Assembly: GCF_018687715.1 (NCBI RefSeq)
Contig: NC_056760.1
Location: 29,637,001 to 29,701,000 of the forward strand
DNA length: 64,000 nt
Direction: 5' to 3'
Source of the DNA: Carya illinoinensis
Lineage: Eukaryota > Streptophyta > Magnoliopsida > Fagales > Juglandaceae
Part shown: piece by piece, positions 27,601 through 39,600 of the stretch
Numbering within the stretch: the first letter of the stretch is position 1
Layout of the letters: each line of letters starts with the position of its first letter
Notes under the pieces: model-generated
The model's input: the letters and a program-made list of their open reading frames with translations, nothing else
Database searches by the model: none
Told to the model about the DNA's origin: nothing
Position numbers and translations under genes: made by a program

Positions 27601-30600
27601 GGTACAGGGTGTATTCGGAGGCCCTTACCTTGATGCGGTAAAAAAAAAGATCATAATACTCGGTTCACTTTAAAATGGACTAAGTTTTATCTTCTAAAGA
27701 GATTGAAGTTAACAAAAAACCCATATTTATACATGACCAGTTCCTCTAGTTGTGCCTCTCAGTCCGTTATTATTTCCTGAGAAGTAAAAAGGAAAAAAAC
27801 CATGCAATCAAACTCTATAGGAATCTGTTGACAATTCGAATAGATTCGTAGACAAGGCTGATTAATCCATTTTAAATTTCAAACAATTTTAATTGGTTCT
27901 TTCCTGTTCCTTATACGTCACAGGGCTAAAACCAAAAGCATATTTGTTGCTCACTTTATGTTTCCTCATGTTTTCAACAAAACCTTCTCTTAGCAATATT
28001 TCAACAAGGTTCTTGCTGATGCTAGTATATGGCATTTGGCCCGTTCCTTTACCATTGATGTCAGCGGTGCGTCTAGAAGTTCTATACAAATTTTAATCAG
28101 CAACTAATCATGACAACAAATAAAATATCATAAGTTTATCAACACTTCACAATTAATCAAACAAAAGAAGAAATGGTATTCACTCAACCATGCGTCATGA
28201 AAGTAAAGAACAAACCAACTCAAAAGTAAAGAATAAATTGACAAAATCTGTTATAACTGAAACATAATTAACAAATGTGTTTTTTTGACAGAACTGAAAC
28301 TGAAAATTTTTCCGATCTAGATCCTTTATTTCCAAAACAAAGGATTCCAGACCCGCAAATTGGAATGAAAGGACAGATGCAGCTTATGAAAGTCATCCAA
28401 TCTCATAAATGAAAAGAACCTGAATAAGGAGCCTCCAAACCCTCTCCGAGCATTGCAAGATTTCATCATTTGATTCAAGCAGCAAATTCTGATAAACAAT
28501 CCTAAGGGTATCACCCAAAATAAAAGAGGGCCAAAATGAAGTCACAGTCTGCTCAGGAACATTCCTTTTTGTACCTGCTTCAAGCAACCGCTCCTGCAAG
28601 TTGATATTTTATATGAAACAAAACGATAACTACAAAGAAACATAATGTCTGGAGCAAAATGTTGCTTGTGATCATGGAGGTTAAATGTTGCACACTAGGT
28701 AGTGAAAAGTTTTAAAGACAGGAATGTAGATTTAATTTATAATCAATACATACATGAAAATAACAAAGACAGAAAAGCATAAAAAGTTTACCAGAGTCCG
28801 AATAGCTGAATAACGAACTGATGTGATACTGTGCCTCATAAATGGCCATAACCGTGGGGCAAGTGTGGATAACATATAAGGATTTTCCTGTGAAATTACT
28901 ACTCTAGCCTCATCACCACGGTCTGCTTCATTTAGATCAAATTCCTGGGTCTCTCTCAATGTCAAAGCTCCAAACATCTTAGGAATAATCTCTTCCTGGG
29001 AATAGATTTCCGCCAAAAGATTCATTACACTGCAAACAAGCTTGCAAAAATGATTCTCAACATATAGTGTATTCAATGTCATGTCTCAAAAATAGATATC
29101 AGAAAGCACCCCACTCAAGGACTGATCAGAAAAGAATGAGCCGGAGAAACCACTTTAAAAAATACAATTATTGGTACATAAAAACCAATTTGATAAAATC
29201 CAGAAGCATTCCAAGAAATACATCTGCAATGATACCACATACAACCAAGTAATCCACCAAGTCTGCCCCCTTAACCTTGCCTATGGGCACCATGACACCG
29301 CGCTTACGATTATTGTGGTCCACTACAATTCTTTTATGTACCAAGAGCAGCACCTCAAGAATGATACTCTTTGAGGAAATTTCTGAAAGAGTTCACTAAT
29401 GCTTTACACATATCTTCAACTTCTTGGTTTCAAAGCTCCATATTCTCCAACCATCAACAACCCTATAACCATAATTTACTTGCCCAAATGCAATAAATGA
29501 TTGTAGGAGATCTGTATGCATAAATTATAATATCTATGTTTGTAATCTAGTCAACAAACAGGTGGAATAAACATAAGAATTTTAACAAGACAACAAAATC
29601 TCTTATCTTCTGCCCTATAGGAATGGGATGGATAGTAAGATCCTAGATTCAACGTCCATTGGTGTTTGTGTAACTTGCCAATACAATGTGTGTGCGCACT
29701 TGATGAATATCTTCTGCCAATGTTCAAGAATCGCCTCTTAAGAAGAAGGAAAAAGAAAAGAAAAAAAAGGGGCCAAAACGAGGAAGAGCACTTGATGAAT
29801 ATAACAAGACAAAAGGATCTTCTGTCTTGCTCTCTCTTCGCCAACAAGATAGATGGGCAGACAGATTCTAGGAGAGTGACAGATGGGCTAAAGCATAAAA
29901 CAGGATAATAACCTTGCCTTTTTTTCAAAGAGGACCTCCGATTTCAGACATGTGAAGATATTCTATAAAGTTGGGGAGCGTCTGTGTGTGTGTTGAGTAG
30001 GTGGTTGTACATCACCACATGTGTGCGTTGGGAAGTTTGGATTTATGTATTAAACAATTACTATAACTAACGCTTATATGCCACAGATGCAACTAGGAAA
30101 ACTCATCAGGAGTGCATGCATACAGCTGACACTAAAGGAGGGGAAAAGCATCTACCTGAACTGAAAGTCGATTGGTAATTTCTTACTAGTCCTGATAATT
30201 ACATACAATGCCCAAAAAAGTGGGAACAACAGCAGATTTTTGGAATTTAGGGTAGAATGGGGAGTGGGGAGGGATGCATACTACAGATGCAATTAGTTAA
30301 ACCCAAGTAACCTGGAGAAAACTTAATCAGTAAAATACCTGCTAGTGGATGGACTTAAATCATCCAAATCAAGTAATATATCCCAAAGTAGCATCACAAT
30401 AGGATGCAAAACATGATCCTCAAGAGCGACAATGGCAGCTGCAGTGGGTATTAAAGCATCTGCAGCAACTGCTCGAACATCATCATCAGGGTCCTCCAAC
30501 CCAGTTTTACATGCAGGGAGAATGCTGCCAAGCAAGTCATGAAGCATCTCCTAATTTAACAAAAAGAACCATGAGATACAATTAAAGTAATTGATCACAA

Positions 30601-33600
30601 TGTAAATGAAAAGAAAAAAGAGTATGAGTTGCATTAACCGAATGCATGGTTACAACTGAAAATACAAACTGAGAACTCGTTACTAACCAACCAAACTAAA
30701 GTTATACAATCCTCAGTGATGCATTTACCTATTTAAGCCATTAATTATTGTACTTGTTGCCTACGTGCTATTCAAAGTAGTGTACTTTTCTCCTATCTTT
30801 TATGCACACCAAGAAGGAGTTCCAACTTCCAACTTTGTGAAAAAATCTAGGTCCATAGGGTTTTGATTAATCAGTAAGGATGTATGGCAAACAATCACCT
30901 AAAATGCTTCCAATGCACAATGGCATTAATTACCAAGGGAATGACTAGGGTTGTAAATAAACAAGGCTACTCAACAAGACATTGGAGATCACATGGCCAT
31001 TACAAAAAGAAAAAGTTGGCACTTGCGTGTTGGAAAGGACAGTTTGGTCACCAACATTGTGAGGTTCTACGGAAATCAATTCCTTCTTGCTAATATGGTG
31101 TATATGGAAAGAGTGTGAAGATTTTGCTACGAGGACTCTGAGAAATAAGTGGCCGAGCTTAAATTTTTTAGTTTTTTTTTTCATTAGAAACCTATTTATT
31201 TGGGTGGTCACTCATATTGTGTAAAATTGGGGTTTCTGCTTGTTTTTTCTTCTAATGTTGAGGGGCATCCACTGAGATCCAATAACATCACATTTACTCG
31301 TACAAAAGAAATGATGTTCCCAAATGGGCATGGAAAATAAGAATATGGGCTCAAATGGACATGGAAAATAATATAAAATCTCAAATTGTACGATTCACTA
31401 GTCTTTTTAGAGTATGAGCTCAAATGTGGTTTGAGCATTCCTTTGGTGTTCCAAATAGTATTAGAGCCAATAGCAATTATGTGGGACTTGAGCCATCCTA
31501 CCTATTATTGAATGACCCGACAAGAATGTCAGGAATAAAGGGTAGGAGAGTGCGCGATACCCTATATTGAGTGAGTATAGGTGGTGAATGGGATCCCATA
31601 TTGCATATTGAGTATAGGTGGTGAATGAGATCTCACATTGCTCAAAAGGAAGGAGGGAAAAGTTCTTACTCTTTGTGCTGATTTCAATTGACTAATCCTT
31701 TTGAAACATGGGAGGAAGAAGTTCTTGCTCTTCATGATGATTCTAATGGAGCTTCAACGATAACACTAACTTGTTCTTTCGGAGAAGAGCCCATATGTGG
31801 CTTGGGCCTCCCTTGCAATGTTACAAACAATATCATAGCCTATTCCAACCAAAAGTGCAAGACTAGAGCTATGCCAACTACGATGGAATGACCCGACAAG
31901 GATGTTAGGAATTTCAGGGGGGAATTGTGTTACCTTACCGATAATGAGTGTTAGTGGTGTATGAGATCCCACACTATGGGAGAGAGAATGTTTTGCCCTT
32001 TATAATGATTCCAGAGGGGCTCCGATTGTACCATTGATTAGCCTTTTAGAGTAGGGTCTAGATGTCGCTTGGGCTTCCCTAGAGGAGTTACAAATGGTAT
32101 TGTGGTCTATTCCAACTAGAAATGTGGGACTTGAACTATGCAATCAACAATGGAATGGTCATACAAGAATGTCTAAAATTTAAGATAGCCGTGCGCCGGG
32201 GGGAGGGGGGGGGGGTGTTCATGGTATCAAATCCCACAGTGCGGTGGAGGGAGATGGTTTTGATTCCAATGGAGCTCCAATTGTACTATTGATTAGTCCT
32301 TTTGGAGTACGGCCTAGATGTGGCTTAAGCCTCCTTTGTGTTACAAATGGTATCAACATCTATTCAAACTAAAAGTGTGGAACTTAGATGGAATGGCTCC
32401 ACAAGACATCAAGAAATTATGGGGGGAGATTGTGATACCCCATACTATGCTTATTGAAAAAAGTACTATGCTTTGAAAATAGATAGTGGAAAGTGGGAGA
32501 CATCTATGCTTTCCAACTATGACCACCACTGTCTTCTGAATTGTCTAGCCCAACATGCCAACATTTTTTTTTTTGATAAGTAAGAAGAAATATATTAGAA
32601 AAGAAAAGGGCAAGGCCCAAGTACACAGGGGGTATACAAAGAGCCTTGCTACAGGCTAAGAGCTGCAAAGAGCAGCGTAAAGTTCAGAAAAAGAAGTGCC
32701 ATTCAGTACAATAGAGGATGCCCATAAAACTAAAGTGTGGTAAAAGAAAGCCCTAAAACCTTCCGGAGATCGCTCCTTATCCTCGAAACAGCGACTATTC
32801 CTCTCGGTCCATGTGCACCACATTAGGCAAAGTGGCACCATTTTCCAAATGTCTGCGATCTGCCCCTTGCCCCGGATTCCTCTCCAACAAGCCAAAAGAT
32901 CAACCACCTTTCTAGGCATTACCCATGCCAAGCCTAGTCTTGTAAAGATGTCATCCCATAATGCCGTGACAGCTTCACAATGAAGAAGTAAATGGTCTGC
33001 TGTCTCGCTGTTGTGTTTGCACATAAAGCACCAATCCATTAGGTAGAGGCCACGTCTTCTCAGTTTATCGATAGTCAGTATACTCCCGTGAGATGCTAGC
33101 CATACGAAGAAGGCCACTTTTAAAGGTGCCTTAGTCCTCCAAATGCTCTTCCAAGGGAATGCAGTGGAGGGGTGTGCCGAAAGTACCTTGTAAAAGGAAC
33201 GTACTGAGAAACGTGCATTTCCCGTGGGCGACCAAAGGAGGTGATCTTCTCTATTAGCATGTAGCTTCAATGCTTGTAACGCACTGTAGAAATCAGCAAT
33301 GTCTCCCAATTCCCAATCTTGTGCCGCTTGGATGAATCTTACTGACCAATGCGTGAAGGTAGAAGAGCTGTTGGAGTTATCAGCAACTGTGGCCTCCTTA
33401 TCAGACGCAATCTTGTACAGGGAAGGAAAAGTGATCTTCAAAGCAAACTCGCCACACCAAGTGTCATGCCAAAAACTAACTTGATTGCCCCTTCCCACCA
33501 CCAATCTGCAATTAGCAAAAAAAGCTTCCCAGCCATTGCGTATGAATTTCCACACACCTATTCCATAAGCCCCTCTTACTGCGTTGGAACACCAACCACC

Positions 33601-36600
33601 TCTCAAGCTCCCATATTTGCTGTCGATAATTTCTCTCCAAAGGGCGTCTCGTTCCCTATGGTATCTCCATAGCCATTTACCAAGTAGTGCCCTGTTGAGA
33701 ATTCTCAAGTTTTGGAGCCCCAATCCACCATTTTCCATGGGTGTGCATACTTTCTCCCATTTGATCAAATGGAATCTTTTCACATCTTCCAAACTACCCC
33801 ATAGGAAATCACGGAAGGTCTTCTCCAATCTATGTGCCACACTTGCAGGCAAGGGGAAAAGAGAGAGGAAATATGTGGGAAGATTAGATAGAGTGCTCTT
33901 AATAAGAGTGACTTTGCCACCTTTGGATAGATAAAGTCGTTTCCATCCCGCAAGTTTACTTTCAATTTTCTCGACCACCCCATCCCACATGGACTTGGAT
34001 TTGTGGGAGGCCCCCAAAGGGAGACCTAGATATTTCATAGGCAAGGATGAAACCTTGCAGCCCAGAAAAACAGCCAACTCACTTAGATTGTTGACCTCAC
34101 CAACTTGAACCATTTCAGATTTTGCAAGGTTGACCTTGAGTCCGAAGACGGCTTCGAAACAGAACAATAGAGCCCTAAGAGAGCGGATCTGATCAGGGTC
34201 TGGCTCGCAAAAGATCAGAGTGTCGTCGGCAAAGAGAAGATGAGAAATAGAGAGATTACCATGGGTGGAGCCGCCCACTGAGAAACCCGAGATGTGACCA
34301 CCCTCCACCATTCTATGTAACATTTTGCTTAAAACATCCATTACTAAGATGAAAAGGAGAGGTGATAAAGGGTCTCCTTGCCGTAGGCCCCGGGAGCTAT
34401 TGAAGAAGCCTTCGGGAGTGCAGTTAACCAAAAGGAGAATCTGACAGTTGAGATACAATGTTTCATCCATTGACACCACCTTTCCCCATAACCGTACCTG
34501 CCAAGTATGTGTATCAAAAAATCCCAGTTTACATGATCAAAAGCTTTCTCCATATCCAGCTTGCACAGGATACCCGGAATACCAGATTTGACCCGACTTT
34601 CTAAGCATTCGTTGGCAATTAGAACGGAGTCGAGAATTTGCCTCCCTTTCACAAAGGCATTTTGAGACTTCGATATGATCTTTCCCATAACGGTGCTCAT
34701 CCACTGGGCTAGCACTTTGGAAATAATTTTGTAAACCCCACTCACCAAGCTAATGGGGCGAAAGTCTTGCACCTCTACCGAGCTTGCCTTTTTTGGAATA
34801 AGGACGATAAAGGAGGCATTGAGACTTTTCTCAAATTTCAAGAAAGAGTGAAATTCGAAAAAAACCTTCATAATGTCCTCTTTGACGATGTCCCAGCTAG
34901 CTTGAAAGAAAGCCATAGTGAAACCGTCGGGGCCTGGGGCCTTGTCTTTTTCCATCCCTTTTAAAACTTTAAGCACTTCCTCCTCTTCAAACTGCCTTTC
35001 TAACCACGCTGCACTTGATGCATCAATAGAGTCAAAAGTTAACACATCTACCTTAGGCCGCCAGGAATGTTGCTCTTTAAGCAACTGGTCGTAAAAGTGC
35101 ACGATGTGTTCCTTGATGGTTGCCCTGTTGGAGATAATCCTCCCGTCGGAATGTAAAACCTCAATGGCGTTGGTTCGTCTATGGGAATTGGCGACACTAT
35201 GGAAGAATTTAGTGCACTTGTCCCCTTCTTTCAACCAAAGGGCTCGTGATTTTTGTCTCCAGGATATCTCCTCCAAGAGTGTGATTTTTTCCAGTTCGGC
35301 TATCACCACCGTTTTCCTTTCCTTCTCCTCAGCCGTGAGGTGAGGGCCACAGATGCTTCTTTGTCCTCCAAGTGCTGCAGTTCCTGAAAAAGAGTGTGTC
35401 TTTGGTTATTTAGATTCCCGAAGGTTTCCAAATTCCATGTTCTTAGGTCATTTTTCAAGAATTTAAGTTTTCCGGCTAAAACAAAACTGGGGGTGCCCGA
35501 AATCTGATAGGAGGACCACCAAGATCTGATTTTGTCCATAAATCCCTCCACCTTCAGCCACATATTCTCAAATTTGAAGTATCTCCGCCCCTCGTGAATA
35601 CCTCCACAATCCAACATGAGTGGAAAGTGATCTGAGCAAAGCCTGGGAAGGCGCTTCTGACAAAGGGTGGGGAAATGTGTCTCCCAAGACGGAGAGACCA
35701 TAAATCTGTCCAGGCGAGACCATGCCCTCCCATTTGACCAAGTATAGTCACCCCCCCTAGGGGTAGATCAAGCAAGTCCAGTTCGAATATTAAAGCTGAG
35801 AAATCAGCCATGGCTGATCCCGAGTTAGAGTCCCCCGACCTTTCACTCGAGAACCGAGTGGTGTTGAAATCGCCTCCAATGCACCAAGGACCCTCCCACC
35901 AACTACACAAGCCAGCGATCTCGTCCCAAAGAAACTTCCTGCTATTATCATTATTCGGGCCATAAACACCTGCAAAGCCCCACGCGAACCCATCCTCCAA
36001 AGATTTAAAGAAACATGCAACCACAAACTCCCCAATGGATTCTTCCACCAAATCAACAACTCTCTTATCCCACATCACAATAATGCCCCCTGAAGCGCCC
36101 TTGGAAGGCAAGCTAGTCCATCCCGCATAAGCGCAATTCCATAAACTTCTAATAATATTCCTATCTACGTACTTCAATTTGGTCTCCTGTAAACAAATGA
36201 TGTCCACCTTCCAATCCCGGATTAGGTTCTTCACCCTAAGGCGTTTGTTCGGGTTGTTTAAACCCCGAACATTCTATGAAAGGATTTTGGGCTTCATGGA
36301 TCACCTAAGGTCACCCTATCAGTAATTCTTTCCCGGCTAGCGCTACCTTCTCGATCATAATTTACGGAACATGAAAGTCTCTTTAATTCCCTTTCCCTTT
36401 TGCTGGCGGATCGGAGGTGGTGAGACTGCTCTGCTGCAATGGCTGTGAACAATGCTGTCAACTGGTCCTCGAAGCCGACGCAAGAAATCCCCGCGCAATG
36501 CCGAATGTCCTCTACCTTCTTCAGCACCCAATCTGTTTGTGGGTCAGACCACGGCAATGCTGGGGGCAACAAGCAAAGTGGGCTGGGATCATCCCCTTCA

Positions 36601-39600
36601 TTCCCCACAACATCCCCTTCAATCCCCATATCAGTGAAAGGTACCAAAAGGCTTGACCCTAAATCTGCCTCCCCTTCTTCTCCCACTTCAAGACCAAGTT
36701 CAACCTCTTCCTCAAGCGTACAAAGAACCCTGGAGGTAAACTCAGAGGAATCCATCAAGGAAGGAGCAAACCGAACTGCTGGTGAGGAGTGATCTTCATT
36801 CCCGGAGGAGAAATGGCCCTCGGAAGAGAACCCAGTAGCTTCCAAAGGATAGATCGGAAGCTTCTGTGCCGGATTCGGGCCCACGGAGGCGAGAGGATCG
36901 ACGGTGACGTCGATTTCCTCCGTGGGCAACTCTGTCGGAGGCGTACTTGCCACCTTAGTGGGTTTAGGCGATGCTTTGACTACGCCAGTAGGGTCGCTGG
37001 AGCTAGTCGGCACTTTCTGCGATGCCGGCGGGGTGGCCGGCGTGATTGCCGGCGGGGTTTGGTTGAGGGAGCCTGAAAGCGGGTCACGAGACCGAGATCC
37101 GTGTGTTGAAGGCTCCTTCCGGGTCACGGGCTCGACCCGAGAGGGGGAACCCGTCTGGGGAGCGGGCCAAGGGCTTGGGCTTAAAGCCCGAGTGAGTGGG
37201 GTCGAGGCCCGTGTAGAAGGGGCCTGCTGGGAACCGGGTGGGTGAACTGGCCTTGAAGCCTGGATGGGGGAACCGGCCTGGTGGGGGTTTAAAACATTTT
37301 TTGCCCTTTGCGGGCTTTGAGGCCCGTTCGGCCCAGAGGCAAACAAAGGCCCGAGAGGCCGTGCGCTTACCAAAGCCCCACAACCTTCAGTTATCTCTGC
37401 ACATGCAGAGGCTTTCCCTCCCATAATGGGAAAACAACTTTCTGAGATTGGCTGGAGCGAGACAGACGTGCACACCTTACTCCGTCCCATCACCATGCCG
37501 AGTCCCATGTCTACTTTATTCACCAGAGTAGCAACCTCTTGGAGTACACCCGAAAGTTTGGATTTAACATCCCAAAATACTCCTTCTATTTCACCTAATG
37601 CTGTACCACTGTCAGAAATCCCCTCCACTACCGCTGGGCAACAACCAGATTTATCTTCCTGCAACTCCTGTACAGCGCTGCACTCTCCCGTTGCACCAGA
37701 TAAAACCGCGGCATAAGAAGCCGGCGTGGCCAATGGCCTGAATCCAAACTCCCCAACCCGACTTGGAGCCTCATGTTCAGCCACTTTTCTGAGGTTGTAG
37801 GCAAACCCCTCACATCCACAACTCTTGGTGCCTTCAGGGATGATTAGGGAGCCTCTTCTTCTGCCATTGACGAATTCCTCCAGGTGGAGATAGCAGCCCC
37901 TAGCATTTCTGAGTAGATGAAGGGTGAGAAACCCATTGCCGATCCTCATTTTTTTAAAGAAATTCTCACGCCACCTGGTCTCGGCAGCTTCCACCACCAT
38001 TTTCACCACCCATGAAGCCGCCGCCCCATTGATAAGCAAATAAAGAGCCATGCGTCTGCTTTTCTCTAGAATACGAAAACAATTTGCTCCCACCTTCGAG
38101 AAAACAAAAGTTTTGGACTCCACAGAAAAATGTCTAATGTTCTCCATTGCAGAAAAAACAGGGGAGAAAGAGAGAGGGTGAGAGAAAAAAGATAAGGGAA
38201 AAGGTGAGGAAGGGAGGAGGATTATAGAGATGGAAGAGAGAAATCAGCTCCGGCGAGGGGCGCCGGAGTGAGAGAAAGTTGCATGCATGCAGGCACGAAG
38301 GGAGTGTACGGAGAGAAAACAGGAAAATAAATTGACACTTCAATTAGGTAAGAAACTAGATGCCAACATCTATGCCACTATTTTAGGCAATCTGATCCAA
38401 ACATGCAGAGCCCAACACTCTTCAACTTTAAATTGCAGCAAGACATTATGAGAGATGGCTACAAAGAAGAAGCTTATCACTTTATCCCACTATCATTGGT
38501 AATAAAAACTCAAAATTATATTCCCATTTCAAAGACTACAACATGCAGCTACAAACGTAAGAAATGTTCAATAGTTAAATTTCAGAAAGGTTCATTGTTT
38601 CCCACAAGAACCATAACACATAGATAGCGCTAAAACAAAGATTTACCTGCCGCACAGCAACCAAATACTTGATACCCAAAAGGCTCCCATGACGAATTTC
38701 CCACTCTGGTCTATACTGAACAAGGAAGAATCATCGAAGCATAAACATTGCCAATCAAAAGAAATGTGAATGATAAGAAATTCAACATACACAAAACAAT
38801 ATCCGTAGGACTGAAGACATGCCCTTAGATCACATTTACCTGCATTTTCAGCAATACGTTCAATGTTTCAAAAATTAATGTGGGGTGCATGTATTTAAAA
38901 GCAGCACCTAACGCCTGTGCACAAGTTTCCCGTACAGGGGCAACAACCTGATCCGATACATAATCACCAAATCTGAAAGAAACAAAAATAAAACAATTGA
39001 AATTACTGAGACGTAGTAGAGAGATCCATGACATCATAGTTACAAAAAATATTGGATGAAGAATATAAATAAGTAACAGGAAGCACATTGTAAAGGATAA
39101 AATCTAGTTTTAATAAGAAAAATACTGTTCATTCTTTTAACCATCATCCTCTCATCATCAACGATGTGCCATAAAATGATTGGCAATTAAGGAAAAAGTA
39201 ATACATACCAACCAATATTTTAATGAGAATGATGGTGAAAAGTATGATGAACATAACTTCACTTTCAATTATAAATGCAAACAGAAAATCAGTAACTGAG
39301 CTAAAGCATATTAAAAGAATTGGTATATGAAGCCATACCGGTCTAAAGACAACACACACAAGAGACGAATCGCACACTCTTGAAGAAATCCAGAATTTTT
39401 TAGCCAAGAATGCCTAGCTACTTTAACCAAGTTAATCAGCTCATAATTTTCAGGAGTATTTTTCAGCATCTCTGCTTTTCCAGTGGAAACCCTATCCTCA
39501 GAGAATCCTTCGGTTTCTGCTGTGTCAGCAGCTTCTTTACGTGAATAAGATACCTCAGTAAGGAGAGATTCAGGCTCTACCTTAATAGAAGTAACATTCA

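Larger units (their letters stand above)
32565..38359 (-). mobile_element. Full-length LINE with 10-bp target-site duplication
   Basis: A 5.8-kb non-LTR retrotransposon in the intron between BTAF1 exons 9 and 10, in the same orientation as the gene. ATGCCAACAT is found immediately outside both ends (32555-32564 and 38360-38369). Structure: about 210 bp of 5' UTR, intact ORF1 (38147-36294), ORF2 overlapping by ATGA (36297-32656), about 90 bp of 3' UTR with the family signature, and a short A tail (T10 at 32565-32574). ORF2 has a premature stop and three frameshifts, so this copy cannot move by itself. Confidence 0.92.

Noticed and set aside
32656..34479. 607-codon frame as an independent host gene
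   Set aside because: It is the C-terminal half of LINE ORF2 (RT palm to zf-RVT) opened by a frameshift, within an element bounded by target duplications.
36417..37716. Several long plus-strand open frames opposite the LINE ORF1
   Set aside because: They are antisense shadows of the GC-rich, low-complexity middle of ORF1; no family resemblance and no start context.
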